Assembly: GCA_046349635.1 (NCBI GenBank)
Contig: JAXMBX010000065.1
Span: 1 to 25,294 of the forward strand
Direction: 5' to 3'
From: JAXMBX01 sp046349635
Lineage (GTDB): Bacteria > Planctomycetota > Planctomycetia > Planctomycetales > Planctomycetaceae
Length of the DNA stretch: 25,294 bases
The notes below the pieces were generated by a model. The model was given only the letters and a program-made list of their open reading frames with translations. It was not told the DNA's origin and searched no databases. Shown here piece after piece: positions 8,637-16,179 of this stretch. Position 1 is the stretch's first letter; each line of letters begins with the position of its first letter. The position numbers and the translations under genes were made by a program.

Positions 8637-9017
8637 ATCTTCAACTGACACGAAATTACGTCCCACACAAGGTGAGGGAGCTTTCCTTCATCCTATACGT
8701 GTGGGGAAATCATCGGTGGAACCGAATCCTGTTCGGCTTCCCCAGATTTTGCAGGTTTAGGCGAATCGATCAAGGCCGATCCGGGGGGTAAATCGTGGGA
8801 AAACCTCTCAGGATCGAAGGTTACGGCGAGGAAGGGGCGGGTTGGGCGACTCGCCACGTTCTACCTGACTTGATACGCACGTCAAACACTCGTTAGAGCA
8901 GGGCCGACCGCTTTATCGGTGGTCAGTTCCTGGGGTGGCTCAGCCCGGCTGACTCAGCGGCGCAAAAGGGACTGAGAAGAGAGTGAACCTGGCTGTGCGA
9001 ATGGTGTCAGGCCACTC
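8637..9017. other. Non-coding leader region upstream of the 9018 gene
   Basis: No gene is recognised. The main structure is a nested palindrome at 8702-8744: TGGGGAA/TTCCCCA outside and CCGAA/TTCGG inside, followed by GATTTTGC. It lies between the micro-ORFs and the downstream gene. A weaker ACCG/CGGT hairpin occurs near 8908-8922. No promoter could be assigned. Confidence 0.4.
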
Positions 9018-9410
9018 ATGGGAGAATTTCGAGAGGCAAAAACCGGGCTTCGCCCGGCTGAAACGGATTCCAAACTGGCCAAGACTCTGGCCCCGGAGGA
9101 CGTGCGCGCGGGGGACTATGTGGCGGTGCTGCATGAGGTGGTCGAGTTGCCGTGGTTCCTGATGTGCCATGACAGCATGACGGTCCCTCCCGAGGAGATG
9201 ATCCGGATCTCGACGATTCCCAAAGGAGGGGGAGTGCCGTTGCGGGTTCGCTCGGTCTGCCTGCCGTTTATCCTGGTGAAGACCCCGTCGGGCGGGATGC
9301 GGAACCTGGATGTGCGGCGCCACAAGCTGGCGCGGCTGGACCGCAGCCACGCGCTGGCGGTGTGGAAAGCGTGCAAGAACAAAACGGAGAAGAAGACCGG
9401 CGTGAAATGA
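9018..9410 (+). CDS. Conserved planctomycete hypothetical protein
   Basis: The protein has 130 residues and no known function. The core, from VRAGDYVAVLHEVVELPWF through MIRISTIPKGGGVPLRVRS and VCLPFILVKTPSGGMRNLD to LDVRRHKLARLDRSHALAVWKA, matches my memory of a short protein widely present in planctomycetes; I know no biochemical role for it. The fold looks like a small beta-rich domain with a basic C-terminal helix (KACKNKTEKKTG). The first 28 residues overlap a CCGGGC/GCCCGG hairpin, so the true start may be the GTG at VRAGDY rather than the ATG at 9018. It is transcribed alone and ends in a strong terminator five bases beyond its stop codon. Confidence 0.75.
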   Translation: MGEFREAKTGLRPAETDSKLAKTLAPEDVRAGDYVAVLHEVVELPWFLMCHDSMTVPPEEMIRISTIPKGGGVPLRVRSVCLPFILVKTPSGGMRNLDVRRHKLARLDRSHALAVWKACKNKTEKKTGVK

Positions 9411-9414
9411 TGTG

Positions 9415-9457
9415 AGAGGAGGCGTCTGAACGGACGCCTCCTCTCTTTGTTTTTTTT
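9415..9457 (+). terminator. Strong intrinsic terminator
   Basis: A perfect 12-bp stem, AGAGGAGGCGTC (9415-9426) with GACGCCTCCTCT (9433-9444), has a six-base loop and is followed by CTTTG and T-rich sequence to 9457. It starts five bases after the stop codon of the 9018 gene. Confidence 0.95.
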
Positions 9458-9475
9458 GTCGGCTGGTGAACTTCC

Positions 9476-10032
9476 TTACCAGAATTTCCACCAGGGTTTC
9501 TTGATCGGTTGCAGGACTTCCCAAGGGGCGGGGCCGGCGCCGGGGAGGTCTCCGTCGTATCTCATTCCTCCAAGAGCCGCGAAGAGTTCCACGGGAATGT
9601 CGAAGATATAATCGGCGCTGTCCTCCTCCTCTGCCTGTTGTTTTGAGAAGAGTCGATCACGGATGGCTTGGAATTCCGGAGGAACTTTTCCCCTCGTTTC
9701 GAGATGTTCGGGCCCTTCCAGGAGTCATGGTGGACCGCCCAGAGTTCGGCACCGTCTGACCAACCGGAGGAAAAGCTGACCATCGCCGTTTCACAGACGA
9801 TGCATGTCATCATTGACGCGCCGGTCGAGAGACGAGCGAAGAGCTGATTGTCTTCCCCGACAAATCCCTGCGAATTCATGTATACCAGGTAGGTGCCGCT
9901 GGGCAATACAGCGCCAATAGTTGGGGACTCGGGGTATTCTTCGCGTGCTCCCGTCGGCGCGACTCCCAATTCCTTGTGGACGTGCCGGGAGATTTACCCG
10001 TCACTATGATGACACTGGACGTTGAATCCCAT
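9476..10032 (-). CDS. Unrecognised small protein, broken frame (possible immunity-like protein)
   Basis: Read on the minus strand, coding sequence runs from an ATG at 10030-10032 (MGFNVQCHHSDG) through GVAPTGAREEYPESPTIGAV, DNQLFARLSTGASMM and ELWAVHHDSWKGP. It then continues in another frame with EHLETRGKVPPEFQAIRDRL, the acidic QQAEEEDSADYIFDIPVELF and PWEVLQPIKKPWWKFW to a TAA at 9476-9478. Two defects are visible: an in-frame TAA at codon 13 and one frame change near 9700. The tail makes good protein sense after the shift, so the frame break looks like a sequence error. The ELWAVHHDSxxG motif, small size and ankyrin neighbour recall immunity-type proteins, but no family is assigned. Confidence 0.55.
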
Positions 10033-10092
10033 TGAAAGACCTGTTCTGTTGCAGGCAACCGACACAATGAAAAGATTGGGGCTTCACGTCGC

Positions 10093-10859
10093 TTACAGGA
10101 CGGAGGCGAGGAGGGGTTTGTTTCGCATCAGGGCGTAGCTTTTAGCGGTTTCGCCGTCTGGCGATTGATGGTTTGGATCGGCTCCCGCGGCGAGAAGCAG
10201 CAATGCCACCTCTCGGCTTTGCTCATCTGACAGAGAATTTGAGACTGCACAGCCTTCCAGAGGAGTGTTCCCCAAAATAACCAACTGATTGGGATCGCTT
10301 TCGCTTCCAGGAGCATCCGCACGGCATCCACATGTCCATTAATGATAGCTAAATGCAGTGCAGGAAAGCCCAGATATTTTCGGCTGAGATCATACGGAGG
10401 GTTTGCGAGTAAGGCTTGCAGGGTGTCCAGGTCACCAGCACGGGCCGCGATGGCACTGCGGGAGTTCGGGGACCGGCTTCCCATCGTCAAAAATATCGAC
10501 GTCGATGGAACTGTCGGTCTGGGCATACAAAATCCAGCGCCACCCTTGGATGGATATTCATATCCCCCTTCTCCAATGCCATCATCCAGTTGGCCGACCG
10601 TGAATTCGCACAATTTTTCGAGCAGGTCTCGGGGCGGCTTTTCCGGGTACCAGTAGGCGACATGGACGGCATGAGTTCCATCCTCCGTGGCAACTTGAAC
10701 GACGCCGCCCACGACGCCCCGGTTGGCGAGGTCCTCGTCAAGAAAGTCATTCAATTCCATCGGATCCTGAAACGCGAGATCAGGGAGATCTGAGGGTTCT
10801 TCCTCCGTATCGGACTCTGCACTCATCAGGTAGGCCGGGAATGAAAAGGTGATTCTCAT
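10093..10859 (-). CDS. Ankyrin-repeat protein (one frameshift)
   Basis: The start chosen is MRITFSFPAY at 10857-10859; no good SD is seen. An acidic N-terminal domain (ESDTEEEPSDLPDLAFQDP, VVGGVVQVATEDGTHAVHVA, DLLEKLCEFTVGQLDDG) is not recognised. Ankyrin repeats follow: GDLDTLQALLANPPYDLSRK, LGFPALHLAIINGHVDAVRM. Near 10305 the frame changes at GAAGCGAAAGCGATC and resumes as DPNQLVILGNTPLEG, SREVALLLLAAGADPNHQ, SPDGETAKSYALMRNKPLLA to the stop at 10093. Restored, the protein has about 255 residues with three ankyrin units, the usual protein-binding scaffold. It lies 60 bases upstream of the 9476-10032 gene on the same strand and is probably co-transcribed with it. Confidence 0.75.
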
Positions 10860-10970
10860 GGATGGTTCGTGAGGTTTTGAATATCTACAGAGCGGGACCC
10901 GTCGCTGCCGGCCCGGGCTAGTTTGCGACATCATGAACTGATTGTCGAGTTGAAATTCGCGCGTTGTGAA

Positions 10971-10988
10971 GCTGGGTCTTGACCCAGC
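10971..10988. repeat. Perfect short palindrome
   Basis: GCTGGGTC and GACCCAGC form an 8-bp stem with a two-base loop, in the divergent spacer between the ankyrin gene and the DUF4239 gene. There is no T-run. It may be an operator or a short intergenic repeat. Confidence 0.4.
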
Positions 10989-11098
10989 CGACTGTTCTAC
11001 AGAGGATAGCGGCTTCGCCAAGGCAGGTCTGTGGCAGGATTTCCGGTCGGAGTGCCACTGTCGCGGCAGGATGAATAGCGAAGCGGAGTTAAACTTGC

Positions 11099-11860
11099 AT
11101 GGACCCGATTGTGACGAGTTTGATCGTGCTGATATGCATCTTTGGGAGTGCCATGCTGGGCCTGCTGGTGCGGAACCGGTTTCCGGATGATCATCTCAGC
11201 CCGGACACGAAGGAGGTCGTGAAGCTGGTGGTGGGGATCGTGGGGACGATGACGGGGATGGTGCTGGGGCTGCTGGTGGCATCGGCGAAGAGTTCGTTCG
11301 ACGCCCAGCGGAGCGGGGTGGAGCAACTGGCGGCCAATGTCGTCGTGCTCGACAAGTGCCTGGCGCATTTTGGCGACGAGTCAAAAGGAGCGAGGGAGGT
11401 GTTGAAAGTGTCAGTCGAGGACATGATTCAACGGATCTGGCCGAGCGAAGGGGGGGCTGCGCGCGGTGAGGCGGGAGTGGGGCACGGGGGGCGATACGAT
11501 GATGTGTATGACCGGATTCTGAACCTGACTCCGAAGAACGATGCGCAAAAGACGACTCAGGCGCAGGCGTTGAAAGTGGTCCACGACACCGCGGAGATGC
11601 GATGGCTGTTATATGCGCAGCGGAGCAGTTCAATTCCGACGGTGTTCCTGGTGCTGATGGTGGCGTGGCTGGCGATCACATTTGCCAGCTACGGCCTGTT
11701 TGCGCCCGGGCATGGGACGACGTACGCGGTGCTGTTGCTGGGGAGCCTGGTGGTGTCGAGCGCGGTGTTTTTGATTCTGGAGCTGGAGCGCCCGTTCGGG
11801 GGGATTATGCACATTTCCAGCACGCCGTTGAAGAATGCGATGATGCTGTTGGGGAAGTAG
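11099..11860 (+). CDS. DUF4239 / bestrophin-like membrane protein
   Basis: The 253-residue membrane protein has the layout of the DUF4239 (bestrophin-like) family. Two N-terminal hydrophobic helices (about residues 5-24 and 44-63, the second being KLVVGIVGTMTGMVLGLLVA) are followed by the family signature ASAKSSFDAQRSGVEQLAAN. A soluble helical middle comes next, then two C-terminal helices (about 180-200 and 208-228) and the conserved end FLILELERPFGG. The start ATG is preceded by GGAG at a loose spacing of ten bases. The biochemical role of this family is not established; the bestrophin label implies but does not prove ion transport. No operon partner is visible, and it is convergent with argS. 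Confidence 0.85.
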   Translation: MDPIVTSLIVLICIFGSAMLGLLVRNRFPDDHLSPDTKEVVKLVVGIVGTMTGMVLGLLVASAKSSFDAQRSGVEQLAANVVVLDKCLAHFGDESKGAREVLKVSVEDMIQRIWPSEGGAARGEAGVGHGGRYDDVYDRILNLTPKNDAQKTTQAQALKVVHDTAEMRWLLYAQRSSSIPTVFLVLMVAWLAITFASYGLFAPGHGTTYAVLLLGSLVVSSAVFLILELERPFGGIMHISSTPLKNAMMLLGK

Positions 11861-11980
11861 GGGCTTCGAGGTCTGTTGTGGTTTGATGACACATGGCGCG
11901 GCTTCTTGTGGGTGCGCCAGCCAGATTCAAGACGTTATTCAAGTGCCCATAGGGCACAACGGGGCCACCTGGAGTTGAAG

Positions 11981-12047
11981 CTCAGAGACGCTACGATCGC
12001 CCCCTCTTCCGGCCCGGCGGGCCACCTTCTCCCGCTGGGGAGAAGGT
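11981..12047 (+). repeat. CTCAGAGAC dispersed palindromic repeat, copy a
   Basis: CTCAGAGACG is followed by GCCCCCTC, a GGCCCG/CGGGCC hairpin and a CCTTCTCCC/GGGAGAAGG hairpin. It fills the spacer between two convergent genes (DUF4239 and argS), where it could act as a two-way terminator. The C-rich/G-rich pair of arms resembles intergenic mosaic elements known from other bacteria. Confidence 0.75.
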
Positions 12048-12056
12048 CTTTGGGGA

Positions 12057-14004
12057 TTACATCTTCTCGACGGTGGCGATGCCGAGCAAATCCAGGCCCT
12101 TTTCGAGGATGCGGGCGGTGAGGTCGCACAACTGCAAACGGCTAGCGCGGAGGGGTTCCGACTCGGCTTTCTGGACGGGGCAGTTCCCGTAGAACGTCGT
12201 GAAGACGCCGGCGGTCTGGAAGAGGTATTCCGAGAGGAGATTGGGGCGATACTCCTGGACGGCTCCTTCCAACGCTTCGGGGAAAGCGCTGGAGTTGGCG
12301 CATGAGGGCGCGTTCGGCGGGATGGGTGAGTTGCAGCGGCGAACGGATTGCCGCGGAGCTGGGGGTCGATGCGCCTCTTTGCGGACGATGCCGCAGACAC
12401 GGGCGTAGGCGTATTGCATGTAGGTCGCTGTGTCGCCGGTCTTGGCGAGCATTTTGTCCCAACTGAAGACGTAGTCGCTTTCGCGGTTGTGCTTGAGGTC
12501 GGCGTATTTGATGCCCCCCAGGCCGACGATTTCGGCGGTGGCGTCGATGTTCGCGGAGTCGGCGGCGGCATCTTCGCCCGCGTTTTCGAGGACGATCTTG
12601 CGGGCTTCGGCGACGGCTTCGTCGAGGAGTGATTCGAGGCCGACGGTGTCGCCGGAGCGGGTTTTGAAGGGGCGTCCGTCGTCGCCGAGGATGGTGCCGA
12701 AGTTGACGTGCTTCATCTCGACGTTGCCGTAGCCCCAGAGGGAGGCGGTTTCGAAGAGGAGCTTGAAGTGTTCGCTTTGTCTGGTATCGACGACGTAGAG
12801 GATGGCATCGGCCTTCATCGTATCGACGCGGTACTTGATGGTGGCGAGGTCGGTGGTGGCGTAGGTGTAGGCGCCATCGGTCTTGCGGACGATGAAGGGG
12901 GCCTCATTGCCGGGGATGAAGACGCAGATGGCGCCGTCGCTTTCGCGGGCGAGCCCTTTCTGCTCCAGGTCGCGGACGACGTCGGCGAGCATGGGTTGAA
13001 GTAGCTTTCGCCGAGGGCGAGGTCGAAGTGGATATTGAGGCGGGTGTAGATCCCCTGAATGGCCTGCAGGCAGGCAGGGACGAACTCTTCCCAGAGCTTG
13101 CGGTTTTCGGGATCGCCGGCGTGGAGCTTGGAGGTTTCCATGCGGGCATCGACGGCGATCGTGGGATGCTGCTGGATATAGCGGGAAAGTAGCGGGTCGT
13201 TATCGACCGAATCCATTTTCTTGCGGGCGGAGGCGATCTCGCGCGCGGGTGGATCTCGACTTCCTGCGTCAGTTTCTGCGGCTGCTTTTCGAGGAGCTTG
13301 GGGTCGGTCTTGGTATCTGCAGGGGCGGCAAGTTTGTGGAGTTTGTCCGCGAGGGCCTGATCGAGTTGCGGTAGTTTTTCGCGGGTGTCGAAGTAGTCGG
13401 AGAGTTGATTGACAAGGCGGTAGAGGCGAGCGAGTTCGCCGACCATGTCCTGCTGGAAGTGGTCCTGGTCGAGGAAGTGCTTGTAGCCATAGATGATCAT
13501 GCCGAACTGGGTGCCCCAGTCGCCGACGTGATTATCGGCGGTGACTTCGTGGCCCAAGAAGCGGAGCATACGGCTCAACGATTCGCCAATGACGGTGCTG
13601 CGGAGATGGCCGACGTGCATCGGCTTGGCGACGTTGGGGGAGGAGAAGTCGACGATATAGCGGCGAGGGGTGACGGGGGGAACGCCGAGACGGTCGTCCC
13701 GCAGCAGGCCTTCCGTGGTGCGGAGGAGGACGTCTTCGCGGAGTTTGAGATTGATGAAGCCGGGGCCGGCGATTTCGGGGGTTTCGCAGAGGTCGGAGAG
13801 ATCGATGCGGGCGAGGAGGTCAGCGGCGACGTCGCGGGGGGATTTGCCGAGTTGCTTGCCGAGGGGCATGGCGCAGTTGGCCTGGTAGTCGCCGAATTTG
13901 GGATCCTGGGCGGGCTTCACCATGGCGGCGAAGGTGTCCGGCGTGGAGGTAAGGGGGGCGAGGGCGGCGGCGAAACGGCGGCGGAGTTCGGACTGGAAGT
14001 TCAT
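12057..14004 (-). CDS. argS: Arginyl-tRNA synthetase (frameshifted)
   Basis: This cytoplasmic class Ia synthetase charges tRNA-Arg. It starts MNFQSELRRRFAAALAPLTS at 14004, with the N-terminal additional domain (FGDYQANCAMPLGKQLGKSP). The HIGH motif appears as HVGH at residues 130-133 in KPMHVGHLRSTVIGESLSRM. Downstream come GDWGTQFGMIIYGYKH, AYTYATTDLATIKYR, YVVDTRQSEHFKLLF, GRPFKTRSGDTVGLESLLDE (the KMSKS equivalent) and the anticodon-binding end ALMRQLQRFPEALEGAVQEY to LLGIATVEKM. Five small frame changes are needed, near 13247, 12994, 12371, 12337 and 12281, several in short G or C runs. Both sides of every break match the family exactly, and total length is normal (about 649 codons). As argS is normally essential and single-copy, I infer sequence error rather than a pseudogene. 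Confidence 0.92.
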
Positions 14005-14044
14005 GGCGTGGGTTGTTCGGAAAAATCAAATTGTTTGTTCGATG

Positions 14045-14150
14045 CTCAGAGACGGTTGAACCGCCCCCTCGGAAATTAATTCTATCGCCTTCGCGATGAC
14101 CAGACGCCCGTCTGGCCATGCTCAGTTGATCCCGTCGGGGGGGAGAGGGT
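14045..14150 (+). repeat. CTCAGAGAC dispersed repeat, copy b (divergent)
   Basis: The head CTCAGAGACGGTTGAA, CCGCCCCCTC and the closing GGGGGGAGAGGGTGAA are kept. The middle is replaced by other sequence including a CCAGACG/CGTCTGG palindrome (14100-14115). It lies upstream of argS. A second CAGAGACGTTTGAAGG head at 14171 leads straight into the CATGCCTAC hairpin, so the two repeat families abut here. Confidence 0.55.
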
Positions 14151-14187
14151 GAAGGAATACCCTACGGGATCAGAGACGTTTGAAGGC

Positions 14188-14239
14188 AAACGCACACATG
14201 CCTACCCTGCCGCTTCGTGGCGATGTAGGCACGCCACCC
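14188..14239 (-). repeat. Dispersed CATGCCTAC hairpin, copy 3
   Basis: CATGCCTAC and GTAGGCACG arms (one change) surround a slightly longer loop, CCTGCCGCTTCGTGGCGAT, with the usual CCACCC tail and AAACGCACA flank. It begins 18 bases past the rsfS stop codon, in the 3' UTR of that transcript. Confidence 0.8.
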
Positions 14240-14257
14240 GACACTCACCAGAAGAGG

Positions 14258-14848
14258 TTATTCTTCTTCGGATTTCTTTTTGCGGGGGGTGGCTTTTTTG
14301 CGGGTGACTTTTTTGGGTGTGGCCGGCTTGTCGTCTTCGGTGACGGCGAGCTTGGGAGCGGCTTTCTTCTTGACCGTGGTTTCGCTCTTCCTCGCCGGGG
14401 CTTCACTCTTTTTCGCGGGGGCTTCGCTCTTTTTCGATGAAGTTTCCCAGTCGACGACGACGGCATCGCCCCAGAGATGGTCGAGGTCGTAGAGTTCGCG
14501 GGCCTCGGCGGTGAAGAGGTGGATGACGATGTCGCCGTAGTCCTGGAGGATCCAGTTGTTGGCCCCTTCCCCTTCGAAGCCGATGCGGCGGGAACCGGCG
14601 GCTTTCATGAGGCGGTGGACTTCCTCGGCGGCGGCTTTCATCTGGCGGCTGCTAGTGCCGGTGCCGAGGACGAAGAAGTCTGCAATGGGGGTGACGCTGG
14701 TGAGGTCCAGAACCTTGACGTCCTGGCCTTTGAATTCCTGGATGACCCTGGCGGCCTGAGAGGCGAGGGAACGGCTCTTTTCGGTCTGGGCCTTGCGTTG
14801 AGAATCGGGGGATGACTTGGCGATGAGAACACCTGCTGCGACTAGAAT
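14258..14848 (-). CDS. rsfS: Ribosome silencing factor RsfS with lysine-rich C-terminal extension
   Basis: RsfS binds ribosomal protein L14 and blocks subunit joining when nutrients are scarce. The iojap/DUF143 core is clear: AARVIQEFKGQDVKVLDLTS, ADFFVLGTGTSSRQMKAAAE, GFEGEGANNWILQDYGDIVI, HLFTAEARELYDLDHLWGDA. After the core, about 60 residues form a basic tail with the internal repeat KKSEAPAKKSEAPARKSE and many Lys/Pro/Thr residues, similar to histone H1-like tails; typical RsfS proteins lack it. The start is unresolved: the frame is open back to a stop at 14849-14851 but contains no ATG, GTG or TTG before the core (the first ATG, at 14641, is inside the domain). A GTG at 14832 lies in another frame. 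A base error or a rare start such as ATT at 14846-14848 would explain this. Confidence 0.85.
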   Translation of the reverse strand: MLVAAGVLIAKSSPDSQRKAQTEKSRSLASQAARVIQEFKGQDVKVLDLTSVTPIADFFVLGTGTSSRQMKAAAEEVHRLMKAAGSRRIGFEGEGANNWILQDYGDIVIHLFTAEARELYDLDHLWGDAVVVDWETSSKKSEAPAKKSEAPARKSETTVKKKAAPKLAVTEDDKPATPKKVTRKKATPRKKKSEEE

Positions 14849-14864
14849 TCAAAAACTGGGGTGG

Positions 14865-14891
14865 AAAAAAAGAGCACTGGCAGAGCCAGTG
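14865..14891 (-). terminator. Terminator-like hairpin upstream of rsfS, minus strand
   Basis: CACTGGC (14875-14881) pairs with GCCAGTG (14885-14891). On the minus strand the hairpin is followed by CTCT and a T-run (14865-14871). It lies just upstream of rsfS, with no minus-strand gene before it, so it would stop an upstream or leader transcript. Its TGTGCCACTG start also resembles the dispersed hairpins. Confidence 0.55.
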
Positions 14892-15273
14892 GCACACATT
14901 CAGCACCTTCTGATGGCGGGTCAAATCGCTGACTGGAAGGTGGTGGCTTCCTGACCGATCCTCGGGGGAAGGAACCAGTGTAGAGGGTTAGAGTGGGGAA
15001 TTCAAACTGGGGTTCGCCGTAACTGCTTGAAGAGTCGGGAATTCCACCGTCCCCAGTGGAAAGAATGAAGGTCCGGCGAATGACTTCCGGGCGTGGAAAT
15101 CGGCAGAGTCGGTATGGCGTGCAGCATCTTGCGATGGGGTAGGGATTTCGGTGAACAGAGGGTTGTCATCCGTCGGGAGGGTGGACAGAATCGAAACCTC
15201 CCACGAATTCTGAGTTTGTGACGTAAGCCTGTCTGTCTCCTTTCCTTTCCGTGCACCAAAACCGCAAGACGCC
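14892..15273. other. Non-coding divergent spacer
   Basis: This is spacer between rsfS (-) and the glycosyltransferase (+). Open frames here lack protein-like composition. Apart from the hairpin at its left edge no repeat, RNA or clear promoter was seen; the promoters of both flanking genes should lie here. Confidence 0.4.
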
Positions 15274-16086
15274 ATGACGAGCCCCGGATCCTTTGAAGCG
15301 ATTGCCCGCGAAGCGGCCGAGCGGCCTGCGCTGTCGCGGCAGGGGAAAGTCGTGGTGGTGATGCCGGCGTACAACGCGGCCAGCACGCTGCGTCAGACGG
15401 TGGCGGATATCCCGGAAGGGTACGTGGATGAGATCATCCTGGTGGATGACTGCAGCAAGGACAACACCGTCGAAGTCGCCAAAGAGCTGGGACTGACGGT
15501 CATCGCCCACGAGAAGAATACGGGGTACGGCGGGAACCAGAAGACCTGTTACCAGCGGGCACTGGAGACGGGTGCGGATTACATTGTGATGGTGCATCCG
15601 GACTATCAGTACGACAGCCGGGTGATTCCGATCGCGGTGGAGATCCTGAAGCTGGGGATTTGTGACTTTGTGCTGGGGTCGCGGATCCGGACGCGGAGGG
15701 AGGCACTCGATGGAGGGATGCCGGTTTACAAATATTTGTTCAACCGGATGCTGACGTTCATCGAGAACTGTTCGCTGGGTCAGAACCTGGGTGATTTCCA
15801 CAGCGGGTTTCGGGCGTATCGCCGAAAGGTGCTGGAGACGCTCCCCTACGAGAAGAACTCGAACGACTTTGTGTTCGACAGCCAGTTCCTCGCGCAGTCG
15901 GTGTACCTGGGATTCAAGCTGGGAGACATCCCGGTGCCGGTGCGGTATTTCTCCGAGGCGTCGAGCATCAACTTCCGGCGGAGCGTGACGTATGGGCTGT
16001 GCACGCTACAGGTGCTGGTGCAATTCTGGGCGCAGAAGCTGGGTCTGACGAAGAACCCGCTCTTCGAGGCGAAGAAGACGTCGTAG
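15274..16086 (+). CDS. Family 2 glycosyltransferase (dolichyl-phosphate mannosyltransferase-like)
   Basis: The 270-residue GT-A enzyme transfers a sugar from a nucleotide donor, probably to a lipid phosphate or envelope glycan. GT2 signatures are complete: VVVMPAYNAASTL (residues 27-39), EIILVDDCSKDNT with the donor-binding Asp58-Asp59, GYGGNQKTCYQRAL, and the metal-site equivalent HPDYQYD (108-114). Also present are VLGSRIRTR and the acceptor-side motif NLGDFHSGFRAYRR. No transmembrane helix is predicted, unlike many polyprenyl-phosphate transferases, so it is soluble or peripheral. A weak AAGACG precedes the ATG. It stands alone; the lptF/G-like gene is convergent, so an envelope role is suggested only loosely by context. 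Confidence 0.88.
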   Translation: MTSPGSFEAIAREAAERPALSRQGKVVVVMPAYNAASTLRQTVADIPEGYVDEIILVDDCSKDNTVEVAKELGLTVIAHEKNTGYGGNQKTCYQRALETGADYIVMVHPDYQYDSRVIPIAVEILKLGICDFVLGSRIRTRREALDGGMPVYKYLFNRMLTFIENCSLGQNLGDFHSGFRAYRRKVLETLPYEKNSNDFVFDSQFLAQSVYLGFKLGDIPVPVRYFSEASSINFRRSVTYGLCTLQVLVQFWAQKLGLTKNPLFEAKKTS

Positions 16087-16112
16087 GCCATTCGATCAGC
16101 GGGGATTTGTCG

Positions 16113-16170
16113 CTCAGAGACACTTGTAGCGCCCCCTCATCCGGCCCTCTCCCTCGAGGGGGGAGAGGGT
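16113..16170 (+). repeat. CTCAGAGAC dispersed palindromic repeat, copy c
   Basis: CTCAGAGACACTTGTAGC is followed by GCCCCCTCATCCGGCC and a strong hairpin, CCCTCTCCC with GGGAGAGGG. It lies in the spacer between the convergent glycosyltransferase and LptF/G genes, like copy a between its convergent pair. Confidence 0.8.
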
Positions 16171-16179
16171 GAATAAGAG

